Shown in pieces: positions 5,770 through 6,035 of a DNA stretch of 6,035 bases. The translations under genes and the position numbers were made by a program. This DNA comes from Candidatus Bipolaricaulota bacterium (GTDB taxonomy: Bacteria > Bipolaricaulota > Bipolaricaulia > RBG-16-55-9 > DRXL01): assembly GCA_023512665.1 (NCBI GenBank), contig JAILZC010000067.1, positions 1 to 6,035 on the forward strand. Reading direction: 5' to 3'. The first letter of the stretch is position 1. Each line of letters begins with the position of its first letter. The notes beneath the pieces are model-generated. The model had not been told where the DNA came from, did no database searches, and saw nothing but the letters and a program-made list of their open reading frames with translations.

Positions 5770-5979
5770 ATGCGCGTCCTGGCCCTCTTCCTGATCACGC
5801 TTTATCAGAAGCTGCTCTCGCCGCTGCTGCCCCGGAGCTGTCGGTTCTATCCGTCTTGCTCAGAGTACGCCAAACAAGCGATTCAAAAGTACGGGATCGT
5901 GAAGGGGGGCTGGCTCGCTCTCAGGAGAATCGCTCGGTGTCACCCCGGCAACCCCGGCGGCCTCGATCCCGTGCCGTAA
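5770..5979 (+). CDS. yidD: Membrane protein insertion efficiency factor YidD
   Basis: YidD is a small amphipathic, membrane-associated protein that helps the YidC insertase place proteins into the inner membrane. The 69 residues cover the whole family core: an N-terminal hydrophobic/amphipathic helix ending LSPLLP (16-21), the signature CRFYPSCSEYA (24-34) with Cys24 and Cys30, a KYGIVKGGWLALRRI helix (40-54), and RCHPGNPGGLDPVP (56-69) with Cys57. It ends directly after the DPVP motif, a short but complete form. The gene normally sits in the rpmH-rnpA-yidD-yidC cluster. Here rpmH and rnpA are absent: the upstream neighbour is divergent ecfT, and yidD has its own promoter, so the cluster is broken at least on this side. 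Whether yidC follows lies beyond the edge. Confidence 0.95.
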   Translation: MRVLALFLITLYQKLLSPLLPRSCRFYPSCSEYAKQAIQKYGIVKGGWLALRRIARCHPGNPGGLDPVP

Positions 5980-5982
5980 TGT

Positions 5983-6035
5983 CCGGTCCCCCTCACCCCT
6001 TCTCTCCCCTCTCCCTCTCAGGGGAGAGGGGACGG
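5983..6035. repeat. Palindromic C/T-rich repeat after yidD, cut by the window edge
   Basis: TCCCCTCTCCC (6005-6015) is an exact inverted repeat of GGGAGAGGGGA (6022-6032) with a 6-nt loop. Imperfect outer arms continue: CCGGTCCCC at 5983-5991 resembles the reverse complement of GGGGACGG at 6028-6035. The strand asymmetry, C/T-rich then G/A-rich, is that of dispersed intergenic palindromes found in many copies in some genomes. It may also terminate the yidD transcript, although no T run is visible. The far end is outside the window. Confidence 0.55.

Noticed and set aside
5979..6035. Frame starting at ATG 5979 overlapping the yidD stop (TAATG), possibly the start of yidC
   Set aside because: The translation is low-complexity Pro/Ser/Arg and comes from the palindromic repeat; it does not resemble the hydrophobic N-terminus of YidC.
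1..6035. CRISPR array, insertion sequence, toxin-antitoxin or phage genes
   Set aside because: No spaced direct repeats, transposase motifs or integrase were seen. The PIN domain belongs to a large ATPase-KH protein and has no small antitoxin gene beside it, so it is not a VapBC pair.

Overview
The window looks like a compact, GC-rich bacterial chromosome segment. Bacterial hallmarks are GatA, YidD, an ECF transporter T-component, a tRNA-Leu gene with encoded CCA, and sigma70-like promoters. One gene, a PIN–PilT-type ATPase–KH protein, belongs to a family I know mainly from archaea, which points to a deep-branching or thermophilic bacterial lineage. A candidate phylum such as Bipolaricaulota/Acetothermia is only a guess; nothing here fixes the taxonomy.

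Layout. 1-70 (+) is probably the 3' end of a membrane-protein gene running into the window. It overlaps tail to tail with a lipid kinase gene (47-931, -). A promoter knot at 931-983 separates the kinase from a divergent tRNA-Leu(CAG) gene (994-1080). A short spacer with two hairpins leads to gatA (1165-2592). After 47 bp comes a two-gene unit: a GAF protein of the free-methionine-sulfoxide-reductase type (2640-3089), overlapping by 17 bp the PIN-ATPase-KH gene (3073-4911). The latter ends 8 bp from the convergent ecfT (4920-5708, -). A 61-bp divergent spacer then leads to yidD (5770-5979), followed by a palindromic repeat cut by the window edge.

Functions. The genes are mostly housekeeping: lipid phosphorylation, leucine decoding, Gln-tRNA(Gln)/Asn-tRNA(Asn) amidation, vitamin or metal uptake, and help with membrane protein insertion. 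The least understood part is the GAF/PIN-ATPase-KH pair, a possible redox or ligand sensor coupled to an RNA-binding ATPase whose PIN active site looks eroded.

Two signals run across genes. First, all four genes that appear to have their own promoter next to the start codon lack a Shine-Dalgarno sequence. Each has a -10-like hexamer 6-9 nt before ATG, which predicts leaderless or near-leaderless mRNAs. gatA and the internal operon gene have GGAG-type ribosome sites instead. Second, the hexamer RTCGAY never occurs among the 37 TCGA sites I counted by hand. Val-Asp and Ile-Asp codon pairs seem to be chosen to avoid it.
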